Below are positions 1-8,779 of a stretch of DNA of 45,673 nucleotides, one piece after another; the first letter of the stretch is position 1; each line of letters opens with the position of its first letter. Where the stretch lies: NCBI GenBank assembly GCA_009392275.1, contig VFGV01000015.1, positions 1 through 45,673 of the forward strand, written 5' to 3'. The stretch is from SAR202 cluster bacterium (GTDB taxonomy: Bacteria; Chloroflexota; Dehalococcoidia; Lucifugimonadales; UBA2962). The notes beneath the pieces are model-generated. The model did not search any database and was not told where the DNA came from. It saw only the letters and a program-made list of their open reading frames with translations. The position numbers and the translations under genes were made by a program.

Positions 1-705
1 CAGGGAGCCAAAGTTCTTGTGGTGGATGTCAATAAAGAGAGAGGTGAACGCACAGTTGATGCGATTTTAGACAATGATGGAATAGCATCGTTCTACTTGG
101 CCGATATATTGAATTCAAATGAATGTAAAAATGTAATTGAACGCGTGATCGCGAGTTACGGAAATTTAGACGTGCTCATTAATAATGTTGGAGTCAGTGG
201 TATAGGCTCAGTTACGGATTTGGATGAAACTCAGTACAAAAATGTAATTGATACCAATTTAAGTAGTATGGTTTTAATGTCGAAGTATGCGATACCTCGA
301 ATGATCGAAAATGGCGGCGGTTCTATTCTTAACATGTCCTCATTTGTCGCACTCAGATCCGGGGGTTTTGGCCCGGCTATTCCATACGCTTTATCAAAGG
401 CAGGCATAATGGCTTTAACACAGCAGATGTGTCATGATCATGGACCAGATGGGATTAGGGTTAACTGTATTGCACCCGGGCATATATATACTCCAATGGT
501 TGAGAATAGAGTTGATCAAAAGTTACGAGATTTGAGGCGAAAAGCAGCTCCGCTACAAACAGAAGGCACGGCATGGGATATTGCATGGGCCGCTTTATTT
601 CTTTCGTCCGATGAGGCTCGATGGATCAGTGGAGTGACATTGCCAGTGGATGCAGGTTTACTGACTGCATCTCCACTTTCAATGTTGGATAAACTAACAA
701 ATTAA
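1..705 (+). CDS. SDR-family oxidoreductase, 5' end cut off by the window
   Basis: This is a short-chain dehydrogenase/reductase, an NAD(P)-dependent alcohol or ketone oxidoreductase. The reading frame is already open at base 1, so the N-terminal cofactor-binding glycine motif lies outside the window; the GTG at position 19 is internal. Family marks visible are the NNVG motif, the NMSS segment with the catalytic Ser, the YALSK segment (YxxxK catalytic pair), the NCIAPG segment, and a C-terminal segment ending in PVDAG, which is usual for classical SDRs. The substrate cannot be told from the sequence. The gene converges on coaBC and the two stop codons overlap by a few bases, so there is no room for a separate terminator. 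Confidence 0.9.
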   Translation, partial: QGAKVLVVDVNKERGERTVDAILDNDGIASFYLADILNSNECKNVIERVIASYGNLDVLINNVGVSGIGSVTDLDETQYKNVIDTNLSSMVLMSKYAIPRMIENGGGSILNMSSFVALRSGGFGPAIPYALSKAGIMALTQQMCHDHGPDGIRVNCIAPGHIYTPMVENRVDQKLRDLRRKAAPLQTEGTAWDIAWAALFLSSDEARWISGVTLPVDAGLLTASPLSMLDKLTN

Positions 706-1907
706 GTCTTCTTATCAGATATGGATTTAATGCGATCAATTATTAAGTGACCAAGATCGTACTTTTTCATTTCAGGCACATCTTCTGCACCATGTTTATC
801 AATAAATACAACTTTATTAGTGTCAGATCCAAATACTGAATTTTCCTGTTTTATGTGATTGGCAATCACAAGGTCCAATTTCTTTTCTTTTCTTTTCCTT
901 TTTGCATTTTGAATCAAATTTTCTGTTTCTGCTGCAAATCCAAACTTAATTAGCCCTTTAAAATTAATTGAAGCAATTATGTCTTCACTTTTAGTCAGTT
1001 CAAGTTTTAAGCTGTGATTTTCACCCTTTTTTAATTTTTCCAAAGATTTAACTTTTGGTTTCCAGTCTGATACAGCAGCAGCCATAATAAGTACATTCGC
1101 CTTTTTAGCATGTATTTTGGTTTGACTTGCCATTTCATCAACTGTTTCTGCTATCACAGTCTCAACTCCTGCAATAGGTTGGTTTTCATTTGAGCTTGTT
1201 ATCAACGTGACTTTGGCACCTCTATCTCTAGCTGCCTCAGCTATGGCGAAACCCATTTTGCCTGATGAACGATTTGTTATTACACGGATCGGGTCTAAAG
1301 GTTCTTTTGTCCCACCAGCTGTGACCACAATTTTGTAATTAGTCATGTCACCATTTTGTGCCATGATTAATTTTGCGTAGTCTATAATTTCGTTAGTGGC
1401 TGCCATTCTGCCTATGCCTTGCAAACCAGATGCGAGATGGCCTTTATATGGGCCAATTATGCTAACCCCGCTATCTTTTAACGTTTTTATATTATTTTGA
1501 GTGGCTTTATTGGAATACATGTTTCCATCCATGGCCGGAATAACAAGTACAGGAGATTCTGTAGCTAAGTAAGTTGTAGTTACCGGGTTGTCGGCAATTC
1601 CCAAAGCCATTTTTGCTATAGTATTTGCCGTTGCTGGAGCAACTATTAACAGGTCTATTGTTTTTGCGACTGACACATGATCCATTCCGATATCTGAACT
1701 TGGATCATATAGGTCTAACGCTACAGAATTATGCGTAATGGCAGTAAATGCTATGGGAGTAACTATTTTTGTAGCTCCATCAGTCATTAAGGGATGTACT
1801 GATGCACCTTGCTGAACCAGTTTACTTGCTAGGTCCAATGCTTTATAAGATGCAATACTTCCTGTTATACCGAGTCCGATAGAACATTTCTCTAGAGGGT
1901 TTTTCAT
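702..1907 (-). CDS. coaBC: Bifunctional phosphopantothenoylcysteine decarboxylase / phosphopantothenate-cysteine ligase
   Basis: CoaBC joins 4'-phosphopantothenate to cysteine and decarboxylates the product, two cytoplasmic steps of coenzyme A synthesis. The N-terminal half is the flavoprotein decarboxylase (CoaC): the GITGSIAS loop near residue 13, the DHVS catalytic His at 77 and the APATANT segment. The C-terminal half is the ligase (CoaB), with the AGGTKEP segment near 197 and NRSSGKMG near 212. At 401 aa it is of normal size. Two decarboxylase positions differ from the E. coli type: the Asn of the PxMNxxMW motif is Asp127 (PAMDGNMY), and the Cys of the usual LACG segment is Ser160 (LASG). 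A GGGA-type ribosome site precedes the ATG. It lies 78 bases downstream of coaX on the same strand, so the pathway genes are probably co-transcribed. Confidence 0.96.
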   Translation of the reverse strand: MKNPLEKCSIGLGITGSIASYKALDLASKLVQQGASVHPLMTDGATKIVTPIAFTAITHNSVALDLYDPSSDIGMDHVSVAKTIDLLIVAPATANTIAKMALGIADNPVTTTYLATESPVLVIPAMDGNMYSNKATQNNIKTLKDSGVSIIGPYKGHLASGLQGIGRMAATNEIIDYAKLIMAQNGDMTNYKIVVTAGGTKEPLDPIRVITNRSSGKMGFAIAEAARDRGAKVTLITSSNENQPIAGVETVIAETVDEMASQTKIHAKKANVLIMAAAVSDWKPKVKSLEKLKKGENHSLKLELTKSEDIIASINFKGLIKFGFAAETENLIQNAKRKRKEKKLDLVIANHIKQENSVFGSDTNKVVFIDKHGAEDVPEMKKYDLGHLIIDRIKSISDKKT

Positions 1908-1985
1908 TTTTTGGTCCCTTCCTCATCTATTGGGTAAAGGCCTACTCTTTATCTAACAGGTTATTATAGATTAAAAAAAAGTTCA

Positions 1986-2750
1986 CTATTGATTAAGTTC
2001 ATATGTAATACGAAGTCCAGTCAGAGTTAAATTAAGATCTATGACATCAAACATACCGTTTTCTATATCAAACAGGTTTGCATGGCCACCAGTGGCTATA
2101 ACCTTGCTCTCCTCACCTAATTCATCTTTGAATCTGGATACCATACCCTTTACCATATCGTAATAACCTAGAACTAGCCCTGATTGAAGAGAATGGATGG
2201 TGTTTTTACCTATCGCTTCTTTCGGATTATTTAGCTCGACTCGACGAAGTTGGGAGGTCGCTCTATATAGCGATTCGGCTGACACATCAAGTCCAGGGGC
2301 TATTGCCCCACCCAGGTAATCCCCTTTTCTAGAAATAGCATCGAAAACAGTTGCAGTACCAAAATCAACTACTATGCAAGGCCCGCCATATGTTTTAAAC
2401 GCGGCTACCGCATCCACTATTCTGTCTGAGCCTACATCTTTTGGAGTGTCATAAAGGACACGGACCCCAGTTTTAACTCCAGCTCCAACAATTAAGGGGG
2501 TCTGATTAAGGTATTTCTCGCATAGCTCGACAAAAGTGGAAGTCATTTGCGGTACCACACTGCACATTGATACTCCGGTGATTTGATCAGTATTAACGCC
2601 TTTGGCAGGTAAAAGATTGCTAAGTATTAACCCGTATTCATCGGCCATTCTGTATGGATCAGATGCGATTCTTCCACTGGCAATTAATTCGGAGCCATTA
2701 AAAACTCCGAGCGTAATATTTGTATTTCCTACATCTATGGTAAGTAACAT
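1986..2750 (-). CDS. coaX: Type III pantothenate kinase
   Basis: CoaX phosphorylates pantothenate, the first committed step of coenzyme A synthesis, and unlike CoaA is not feedback-inhibited by CoA (family knowledge). The 254 aa length is standard. The DVGNTN phosphate loop is at residues 6-11, the GSDR motif with the catalytic Asp at about 107-110, and DFGTAT at about 129-134. These are the hallmarks of the acetate-kinase-fold type III enzyme. It is the first gene of a coaX-coaBC pair. A promoter-like sequence with a perfect -10 hexamer lies so close to the ATG that the mRNA may be nearly leaderless. Confidence 0.96.
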   Translation of the reverse strand: MLLTIDVGNTNITLGVFNGSELIASGRIASDPYRMADEYGLILSNLLPAKGVNTDQITGVSMCSVVPQMTSTFVELCEKYLNQTPLIVGAGVKTGVRVLYDTPKDVGSDRIVDAVAAFKTYGGPCIVVDFGTATVFDAISRKGDYLGGAIAPGLDVSAESLYRATSQLRRVELNNPKEAIGKNTIHSLQSGLVLGYYDMVKGMVSRFKDELGEESKVIATGGHANLFDIENGMFDVIDLNLTLTGLRITYELNQ

Positions 2751-2759
2751 GATTAAATT

Positions 2760-2788
2760 ATTATAAGTTCTATCTTATCTTTTGTTTA
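2760..2788 (-). promoter_or_regulatory. Candidate sigma-70-type promoter of coaX
   Basis: On the minus strand TAAACA (4/6 to TTGACA) and TATAAT (6/6) are separated by 17 bases. The predicted start of transcription falls only about three bases before the coaX ATG, and no clear Shine-Dalgarno is present, which together suggest a leaderless transcript. The region is AT-rich, so a chance match is possible. Confidence 0.4.
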
Positions 2789-2950
2789 ATTTACTGTAGT
2801 ATCATTTTATATGGTGAATTAAATAAACCTAAATTGTGTAATTTTTAACTTGAAATGGTTATTACAGATTGTTTTATGAGAAAATAATGTGAATCAATAA
2901 ATGTTTATTGTAGAAATCGTATATTGAAATCCGTTAGGAGATACCACAAA

Positions 2951-3790
2951 ATGACAGTTCAAGACCGGGTTGATGGCCAGAATCAGGCATTAACTCCGTA
3001 TCAGGTAAAAAGATATAGCAGACATATAATAATGCCTCAGGTGGGGTCTGCAGGACAAAGATCTTTGATTGAAGCTAAAGTGTTAATTGTTGGTGCTGGC
3101 GGGCTTGGTTCTCCAATAGCACTTTATCTAGCTCTGGCAGGTGTGGGTACAATAGGTATTGTTGATTTCGATGATGTAGATGTTAGTAATCTTCAAAGAC
3201 AGATTTTACATACGGACTCAGATGTTGGCAGGCCAAAAGTACAGTCCGCAAAAGACACGCTACAAGCAGCAAATAAAGAAGTTAATGTAATACTTCATGA
3301 GGTCCCTCTAATGTCTGACAATGCTATGGAAATCATGTCTCAATATGACGTCATTATTAATGGGGTTGATAACTTTGCTACTCGATACTTAGTAAATGAT
3401 TCAGCGTATCTTTCTGGCAAGCCTTTAGTTGATGGGAGCATTCTACTTTTTGACGGCCAAGCTACTGTATTTATCCCAGGTAAAGGCTGCTATAGATGCC
3501 TTTTCCCTGAACCACCACCTCCAGGTGAAGTTCCTAGTTGTGCAGAGGCAGGAGTACTTGGTGTCTTGCCAGGTATGGTCGGAACTATACAAGCAACAGA
3601 AGCGATCAAAATAATAATAGGAATAGGACAATCTTTGTCTGGAAAACTTTTATTGATAGACGCTATGGACATGGACTTCAGGACAGTAAAAATTCGTCGA
3701 GACCCAAATTGCCCATTATGTGGTGATAATCCTACAGTTACTGAGTTAATTGATTATGATATTTTTTGTGGTACGGCCCCGGTGCAATAA
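2951..3790 (+). CDS. ThiF/MoeB/HesA-family adenylyltransferase
   Basis: This is an E1-like enzyme that adenylates the C-terminal glycine of a ubiquitin-like sulfur carrier (ThiS or MoaD type) for thiamin or molybdopterin synthesis. I chose the ATG at 2951 because TAGGAG ends ten bases before it; an in-frame TTG at 2924 has no such site. In the 279 aa protein, the GAGGLGS nucleotide loop is at residues 48-54, NLQRQ with the adenylation Arg is near 83, and the zinc cysteines are the CYRC pair (180, 183) and CPLC pair (254, 257). SCAEAG near 197 carries the candidate catalytic Cys. There is no rhodanese domain. No sulfur-carrier gene is adjacent, so thiF and moeB roles cannot be separated; the modABC genes elsewhere in the window make a molybdopterin role plausible. 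Confidence 0.9.
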   Translation: MTVQDRVDGQNQALTPYQVKRYSRHIIMPQVGSAGQRSLIEAKVLIVGAGGLGSPIALYLALAGVGTIGIVDFDDVDVSNLQRQILHTDSDVGRPKVQSAKDTLQAANKEVNVILHEVPLMSDNAMEIMSQYDVIINGVDNFATRYLVNDSAYLSGKPLVDGSILLFDGQATVFIPGKGCYRCLFPEPPPPGEVPSCAEAGVLGVLPGMVGTIQATEAIKIIIGIGQSLSGKLLLIDAMDMDFRTVKIRRDPNCPLCGDNPTVTELIDYDIFCGTAPVQ

Positions 3791-3813
3791 GCCATTACTG
3801 CAGAGGAACTTTC

Positions 3814-3858
3814 AACAGTGAATATGCTGGGTATAGAAACTATCTATTTTTCACTGTT
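3814..3858. repeat. Inverted repeat after the ThiF-like gene
   Basis: AACAGTGAA and TTCACTGTT are perfect 9-base inverted arms separated by 27 bases, and a small inner stem (ATAG/CTAT) sits in the loop. It starts 24 bases after the adenylyltransferase stop codon. There is no T-run after it, so it is not a classical intrinsic terminator; it could be an RNA stem or a protein site. Confidence 0.35.
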
Positions 3859-3920
3859 ATAAATCAGATAAACAATCTGCATCATCTTCAAAGGTATTTA
3901 AGATAGTTTATGGAGATAGT

Positions 3921-4805
3921 ATGAAAAATAACATTATTGATTTACTGTACAGACTTGGGTTGTCTACGAGTGATAGTCTGCATGTTTTTCATCCAAAGGT
4001 TAGAGATAGAGAGAATTTAAATGTACTTAAATGTGGTAAATCAGGGGTCATAGTTTTAGAGGAAATTCTAACGAATCAGTTCTATTATGAGTCTAATGTG
4101 AATTATACTCAATCAAGCAAAGTTGAGTTAGTTAATCAGGAGATTGAAACGAAACCCCTTGAGGATGACATTAGAAGGTTTGAATCTTTAAAATCGCTTA
4201 TTGCAGGTTCTGATGTTTTAGATTTTGGTTGTGGAAGAGGAGGTTTCTTGCAGTTAACTAAAAAAACATCAAGGAAGTCAGTAGGCATAGAATTAAATGA
4301 AGTGAATAGAAATAACATTAATGGCCAAGGGATTCATTGTGTAAAGTCTATTTCTCAGTTATCAGATGGTGACAGTTTTGATTTAATAACTTTACATCAT
4401 GTTTTTGAACATTTAAGTGATCCTATCGATGTATTAAACGATTTACAGAAACACCTAAAAGATGATGGTGTGATAGTTATCGAAGTTCCTCATGCCAAAG
4501 ATTTATTGCTAGAAACTTTTAATCTTACGGCGTTTAAAGATTTCACATTTTGGAGTGAACATTTAATACTGCACACAGAAGAGTCTTTGGCAGCTTTTGT
4601 GAGAGAGGGTGGGTTAGTCGTGAAAGAAATAAAAGGTTTTCAAAGGTACCCAGTTTCAAATCATTTTAATTGGTTATTGAATGGAGAACCATCAGGTCAT
4701 GATTTATTTCCTCATTTGAATAATCCAGAATTTCATAAGCAGTATGAGAAGTTATTAGTAAATGTTGGTCAAACAGATACAATAATTGGATACTTTGGTG
4801 TCTGA
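3921..4805 (+). CDS. Class I SAM-dependent methyltransferase
   Basis: This is a 294 aa protein with a central Rossmann methyltransferase domain. The SAM-binding motif I is VLDFGCGRGG at about residues 98-107, the acidic end of strand 2 is GIELNE, and a later HHVFEHLSDP segment is typical of methyltransferase family 23 and 11 enzymes. The first 90 or so residues and the C-terminal WSEHLILHTEESLAAF stretch resemble proteins that act on sugars or quinone-like substrates, but the substrate is unknown. The ATG has GGAG five bases upstream. It sits alone between the adenylyltransferase and the converging Kelch gene, separated by 130 bases from the former, so it may have its own promoter. Confidence 0.85.
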   Translation: MKNNIIDLLYRLGLSTSDSLHVFHPKVRDRENLNVLKCGKSGVIVLEEILTNQFYYESNVNYTQSSKVELVNQEIETKPLEDDIRRFESLKSLIAGSDVLDFGCGRGGFLQLTKKTSRKSVGIELNEVNRNNINGQGIHCVKSISQLSDGDSFDLITLHHVFEHLSDPIDVLNDLQKHLKDDGVIVIEVPHAKDLLLETFNLTAFKDFTFWSEHLILHTEESLAAFVREGGLVVKEIKGFQRYPVSNHFNWLLNGEPSGHDLFPHLNNPEFHKQYEKLLVNVGQTDTIIGYFGV

Positions 4806-4901
4806 GTATATTCTGTTGCTAATTAATCAAAACACCCTCTGCACTAGCTTTTCTATTAAGCATTGCGTCATCAAAACAATCAGTTGCCTTGAATATTTAA
4901 A

Positions 4902-6659
4902 TTATTGAATGACTGCGAGTGTTGCAATTGCCTGTTCAGGATTAGATTCAATAGTAGTACCAGGGCTTGGCTCCAAGCTGACAAATACCACCGAATAGCG
5001 ACCAAACTTCTTAACATAAGGAGCGGATTGATCTCCGGTTAATATCATATCGGACTCACCTAAAGGTCCACTTGGTACTCGTAAGTTTATTCGTATCACT
5101 GCTTGCCCAGGGTCGTCGCAATCTGAGCACCTGGTATCCTCTACAACATACATGAATTTAACTGCGATACCCCTTTGTAGACTGTCAGGTGCGACTATTT
5201 CTTTGCCTTGAGTCAGCCTTACGGGTACTGCTAACTGCACATTGGTTGTGCCAACCCCGGGCACCTGATCCACCGGTTCAGATAGATTTAATGAGCTAGC
5301 GGTGATGGCAGGAGTAGCAGTGGCAGCCACAGAGTCATCTGTTGAATTGATTGTTTCATTGTCATTACCAGATTCGGAAACTTCGTACTCATTAAAACCG
5401 TATAAATCTGCTTTATATGTAATGTCAGGTAATTCAATAGTTGTCCCGGTAAAATTAAGTGTTTCTGTTGAAGCTAAAATCCCATCTTCGCCAATGCCAC
5501 CCATTACTACAGCAGTCCCATCACTTAAAACACTAGCACTATGTCTGTATCGGCCTGTAGACAACTGACCTATCGTTGACCAGCTATTTGTCCTTGGATT
5601 ATATAGTTCAACTTGTGTTAGCTGACCAATACCGCCTGTGATTAAAACACTACCATCTGGAAGCCTGATTGAACTATGTTCTGCTCTCGGATATTCAGTA
5701 TCTCCTGCGGATGACCATTTTTTATTTCGCGGGTCGTATATTTCACTAGAAGTTTTTTTGCCACGACCTCCCACTATTAAAACCCGTCCATCAAGTAATT
5801 TAGTTGCAGTGTGTAGTGCTCTACCAACCGAAAGCGGCTCTAAAGCGATCCAAACATCTCGCGTTGTATCATACAATTCAACGGTTTTAGAATAAGGGCC
5901 ATCTTCTTTTCCTCCACCAACAACTAATACATTACCGTCGTTTAGTAGAGTGGCCGTATGATTCACCCTTTCTTCATGCATCGGAGCTATTTCTATCCAT
6001 TTTTTAGTTTCAGGATCGTATATTTCGCTTTCTTTGACAGAAGATATTAAAACACCTTTCTTATCTATGCTTTTACCACCTGCCACCATGAATCTACCAT
6101 CGGCTAACAAAACAAAACCCATAGAATCACGAGCGGTATTCATAGGGGTGATAAGTTGCCATTCTTCGGTCTCAGGGTCCCATGTTTCAACGGAATTTAA
6201 AGGTACTTTTGCCGCTCCGGTGCCGCCAGCTGCAATTACCGTTCGATCAGCCAGTTGTGCTATTCCGGGAGACCTTCTTTTTTCGTTCATTTTTCCAGTC
6301 AACTTCCAGGTCATTGTTGTTACATCAAGAAGTTCTGTGGAGTCTTCAAAGTTTCCCATTTCAACGTTTCTTAGACCGATGGCTTTGCCGCCAACTGCCA
6401 TAATTCGGCCATCATTAAGGGTGAGAACCGAGAATCTTTCTCTATGCGCGCCTAAATCAGATCCAACTATAAATTGAGCAGTAGTTTGAGATGTTGAATC
6501 TATTGAATAATCACTAGCCTCATTAGTTTCAGATATCACTTTGAGCTCATTACTTCTGGTTGTTTCTGAGCATGATATGCTGAGAAATATTGATAAAACA
6601 GTAGATAGCAATAATGCTGTCATATGAAGTTTATTGGACTTTACTAACGATAGCTCCAT
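4902..6659 (-). CDS. Kelch-repeat lipoprotein 1 with a C-terminal extension
   Basis: This is a predicted exported, lipid-anchored beta-propeller protein. A hydrophobic leader ends in LSISC, with the lipidated Cys at residue 30. About seven Kelch blades follow (roughly residues 60-395), each with a DGR.../GG core and a W-containing strand about 15 residues later. The last 190 residues form a different region: a Ser/Thr/Asn-rich linker, then a beta-rich segment with a CSDC pair. The ATG at 6659 has GAAGAGG nine bases upstream and overlaps the preceding amidohydrolase gene by 29 bases, so translation is probably coupled. A paralogue lies at 44236-45420. Kelch propellers mostly bind proteins or sugars; the ligand is unknown. 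Confidence 0.85.
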   Translation of the reverse strand: MELSLVKSNKLHMTALLLSTVLSIFLSISCSETTRSNELKVISETNEASDYSIDSTSQTTAQFIVGSDLGAHRERFSVLTLNDGRIMAVGGKAIGLRNVEMGNFEDSTELLDVTTMTWKLTGKMNEKRRSPGIAQLADRTVIAAGGTGAAKVPLNSVETWDPETEEWQLITPMNTARDSMGFVLLADGRFMVAGGKSIDKKGVLISSVKESEIYDPETKKWIEIAPMHEERVNHTATLLNDGNVLVVGGGKEDGPYSKTVELYDTTRDVWIALEPLSVGRALHTATKLLDGRVLIVGGRGKKTSSEIYDPRNKKWSSAGDTEYPRAEHSSIRLPDGSVLITGGIGQLTQVELYNPRTNSWSTIGQLSTGRYRHSASVLSDGTAVVMGGIGEDGILASTETLNFTGTTIELPDITYKADLYGFNEYEVSESGNDNETINSTDDSVAATATPAITASSLNLSEPVDQVPGVGTTNVQLAVPVRLTQGKEIVAPDSLQRGIAVKFMYVVEDTRCSDCDDPGQAVIRINLRVPSGPLGESDMILTGDQSAPYVKKFGRYSVVFVSLEPSPGTTIESNPEQAIATLAVIQ

Positions 6660-7881
6660 CTTTAAAAACCTCTTCTACATTCCATAAATCCAATATATTG
6701 TTAGCAGGATTGCCGTCCACTACTATTAGATCAGCAGATTTATTTTTTTCTATTGATCCTGTTTGATCATCAATTGCACAAGACTCAGCTGAATGTAGTG
6801 TTGCTGAACGAATTACGTCCATGTCAGACATGCCAATTGACTTCATGGCCTCCAGCTCATGAGTGAATTCTCCCATTTTGTAATTCAGCCATGCTGAATC
6901 TGATCCGGCTACTAAAGTAACTCCTTCATCTTTCATTCTGGACACAAGCTCTGCATGGATTTCATAGTCTTGTTTAAGTCTTTCGTAACCTAGGTTTTCT
7001 TGTTCACTTAAACCCGTTGTTTCCTTCAGATTTTCCAAATGCCATACCTGATGTCTTATCGCATGTAATGTCGGGTTAACATAAATTCCCTGGTCCACTA
7101 TTCTCTTGGTTAACTCTTTATTGTAGTTAAATGTGCCATCTCTTTCATAATGCATACAATGAACTATCGTATCAACTTTTGCATCTATAGCGTTTTCAAT
7201 GCCTTCCAATGAAGCGCAATGAGCCACAACATGCTTGTCAAATTTATGAACCTCGTCAGTTATAGCTGTGAGTTCTTCTTTGGTGAAAGATGCATGATAT
7301 CTGAATGACGTCCTTGTACTTCCTCCTGTAGCCGTAACTTTTATAAAATCAGCACCTTCTTTCATTAGCTGGCGAACAGCTGCACGGCATTCAGTTTCGC
7401 CAGTAGCAGGGGATCCAAAATAGCTTAAATGGCCTCCAATTATTGCTATTGGCCTTCCGGTCAGTATCAATCTAGGTGTATCTGCAATTCCCATTTCTGC
7501 AGCTTTTCTTAACATAAAAGTTGTTTGGTTTTTTGCACCACAGTCGCGAACGGCTGTAACCCCTGATTGCAAATGCATTTTTGCATTTTTAGCAGCCTGT
7601 AGTGTTAAAACCTCATCGGGCAGTAAATTTAAATCATCTCCAGCCCTGCCATCACCTAAGCTTATTAAATGCACATGACAGTCAATCAGACCAGGCATTA
7701 TGGTCTTGTTAGGATATTCAATGGTTTTGATATTCGACTCAGCTGGGAGATCTAATGAAGCGACTGTGCCAGCTGATACTATCTTTGTTTTTTTCAATAA
7801 AACAGCTGCGTCGTTTATAACTTCAGAGGTTTGTACATCGACAAGCCTTGCAGCTTTTATAAGAGTATATTCTTGATTCAA
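6631..7881 (-). CDS. Metal-dependent amidohydrolase (imidazolonepropionase-like)
   Basis: This is a 416 aa amidohydrolase-superfamily enzyme. All expected metal ligands are visible: HxH at 69/71 (DCHVHL), the carbamylated-type Lys at 181 (FIKVTATGG), His221 (VAHC), His241 (IVHC) and Asp328 (AGSDS). The closest general type is the imidazolonepropionase-like or Xaa-Pro dipeptidase-like branch, which hydrolyses cyclic amides or dipeptides. No signal peptide is seen, so it should be cytoplasmic. It is the middle gene of a tight minus-strand trio: 15 bases after the PH-domain gene and overlapping the Kelch lipoprotein gene. The substrate is not deducible. Confidence 0.9.
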   Translation of the reverse strand: MNQEYTLIKAARLVDVQTSEVINDAAVLLKKTKIVSAGTVASLDLPAESNIKTIEYPNKTIMPGLIDCHVHLISLGDGRAGDDLNLLPDEVLTLQAAKNAKMHLQSGVTAVRDCGAKNQTTFMLRKAAEMGIADTPRLILTGRPIAIIGGHLSYFGSPATGETECRAAVRQLMKEGADFIKVTATGGSTRTSFRYHASFTKEELTAITDEVHKFDKHVVAHCASLEGIENAIDAKVDTIVHCMHYERDGTFNYNKELTKRIVDQGIYVNPTLHAIRHQVWHLENLKETTGLSEQENLGYERLKQDYEIHAELVSRMKDEGVTLVAGSDSAWLNYKMGEFTHELEAMKSIGMSDMDVIRSATLHSAESCAIDDQTGSIEKNKSADLIVVDGNPANNILDLWNVEEVFKDGAIVSKVQ

Positions 7882-7896
7882 TTCAGGGGGCTCCAG

Positions 7897-8610
7897 TTAT
7901 TTATTATCATTTTCGTCTGATTCTGAATAATCATCAGTTACTTGGGAACCACAATACGGACAGAATTTAGCATCTGATTGGATTTCAATATCACACTTAG
8001 TACACAGAATTGAGTCGGAGATGTCAGTATATACAGGCTCTATTGTGTCAGGATTTTCATATGTGCCAGTAATAGGGTTGGACTTCGTATCGTCTTTGTA
8101 TTCACCTCGCTGGCGAGCAGCAATTATTGCTAGCTCTTCTAATTCTTTCGCTTCATCGTAGTCAGAATATCTGTCTCTCATTTGTATGAGTTTCTGGGTC
8201 ATATTTGAAGAACTGGGAACATGAGAAAACCGGATGTAATTAGACTCGCCCTTTAATCGGATTGCTACTGTTGTGTAACCCAAGAATTTCCCAAACATTC
8301 CGGGGGTATCTGTAATTCTTTGAAATTGTGACGCAGGCAACTCTGCAGTTTGTGTCGGTCCTATAGAGCCCCTTTGATATGTAACTGAACTATCATTAAT
8401 TACATATAAGGTTTTTCTCCATGATATGTATCTAGGCGCTGTAACAGCTACTCCAAGTACCACAGCAAAGATGGTCATCCCTGTACTCCCAGAGCCAAAC
8501 CAGAACCATATTGCTAGCACTATCCAAGGAGCTCCGCCCCAAATCCACGCCCATGGAGATTGCTTTATCTCATTAGATTCAGATCCCGGAAATTTATATT
8601 CATTGGTCAT
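7897..8610 (-). CDS. Membrane protein with bacterial PH domain (DUF304/bPH2) and C-terminal zinc ribbon
   Basis: This 237 aa protein has two hydrophobic segments at about residues 22-40 and 43-60. They are followed by a YdbS-like bacterial pleckstrin-homology domain (about 62-148), recognisable by the YVINDSSVTYQRG strand and the Q-R-I-T-D segment. A charged linker with a helical AKELEELAI region follows. The end is a zinc ribbon with Cys203, 206, 217 and 220 and an acidic tail. YdbS/YdbT-type proteins are membrane proteins of poorly known function. It is the first gene of the trio with the amidohydrolase and Kelch lipoprotein, which suggests a shared envelope-linked role; that is inference. 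Confidence 0.8.
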   Translation of the reverse strand: MTNEYKFPGSESNEIKQSPWAWIWGGAPWIVLAIWFWFGSGSTGMTIFAVVLGVAVTAPRYISWRKTLYVINDSSVTYQRGSIGPTQTAELPASQFQRITDTPGMFGKFLGYTTVAIRLKGESNYIRFSHVPSSSNMTQKLIQMRDRYSDYDEAKELEELAIIAARQRGEYKDDTKSNPITGTYENPDTIEPVYTDISDSILCTKCDIEIQSDAKFCPYCGSQVTDDYSESDENDNK

Positions 8611-8779
8611 ATTTTGATTTATCTGCCTTATTTATGTTTTTTAGATTCTAAAATTAATAACTTTTATTTTGTAAGAATAAATACTTTCATACTCAATTTT
8701 ATCTTACGACAATTTTAACCTGACTTATTTGGCTAACTTTGATAATGAACCTTAATTTACCATAATAAGTTAAAAGAAT

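Noticed and set aside
2833-2850. Rex-like palindrome TTGTGTA-N4-TTAACTT before the ThiF-like gene
   Set aside because: About 10 of 14 positions match, but there is no functional reason for Rex control here. I used it as a reminder that such matches arise by chance in AT-rich gaps.
2924-2950. Upstream TTG start for the ThiF-like gene
   Set aside because: The ATG at 2951 has TAGGAG at a good distance; the TTG has none and would add nine unconserved residues.
6034-6477. 147-codon open frame antisense to Kelch lipoprotein 1
   Set aside because: It lies wholly within the repeats of a convincing gene, and its translation shows no family features. The same repeat-driven antisense frames appear in the other Kelch gene (44516-44986, 44987-45298), as expected from repeated codons.
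8671-8707. Imperfect inverted repeat GTAAGA...TCTTAC in the gap before pduO
   Set aside because: Arms are short beyond the core and the gap is very AT-rich; no promoter element is aligned with it.
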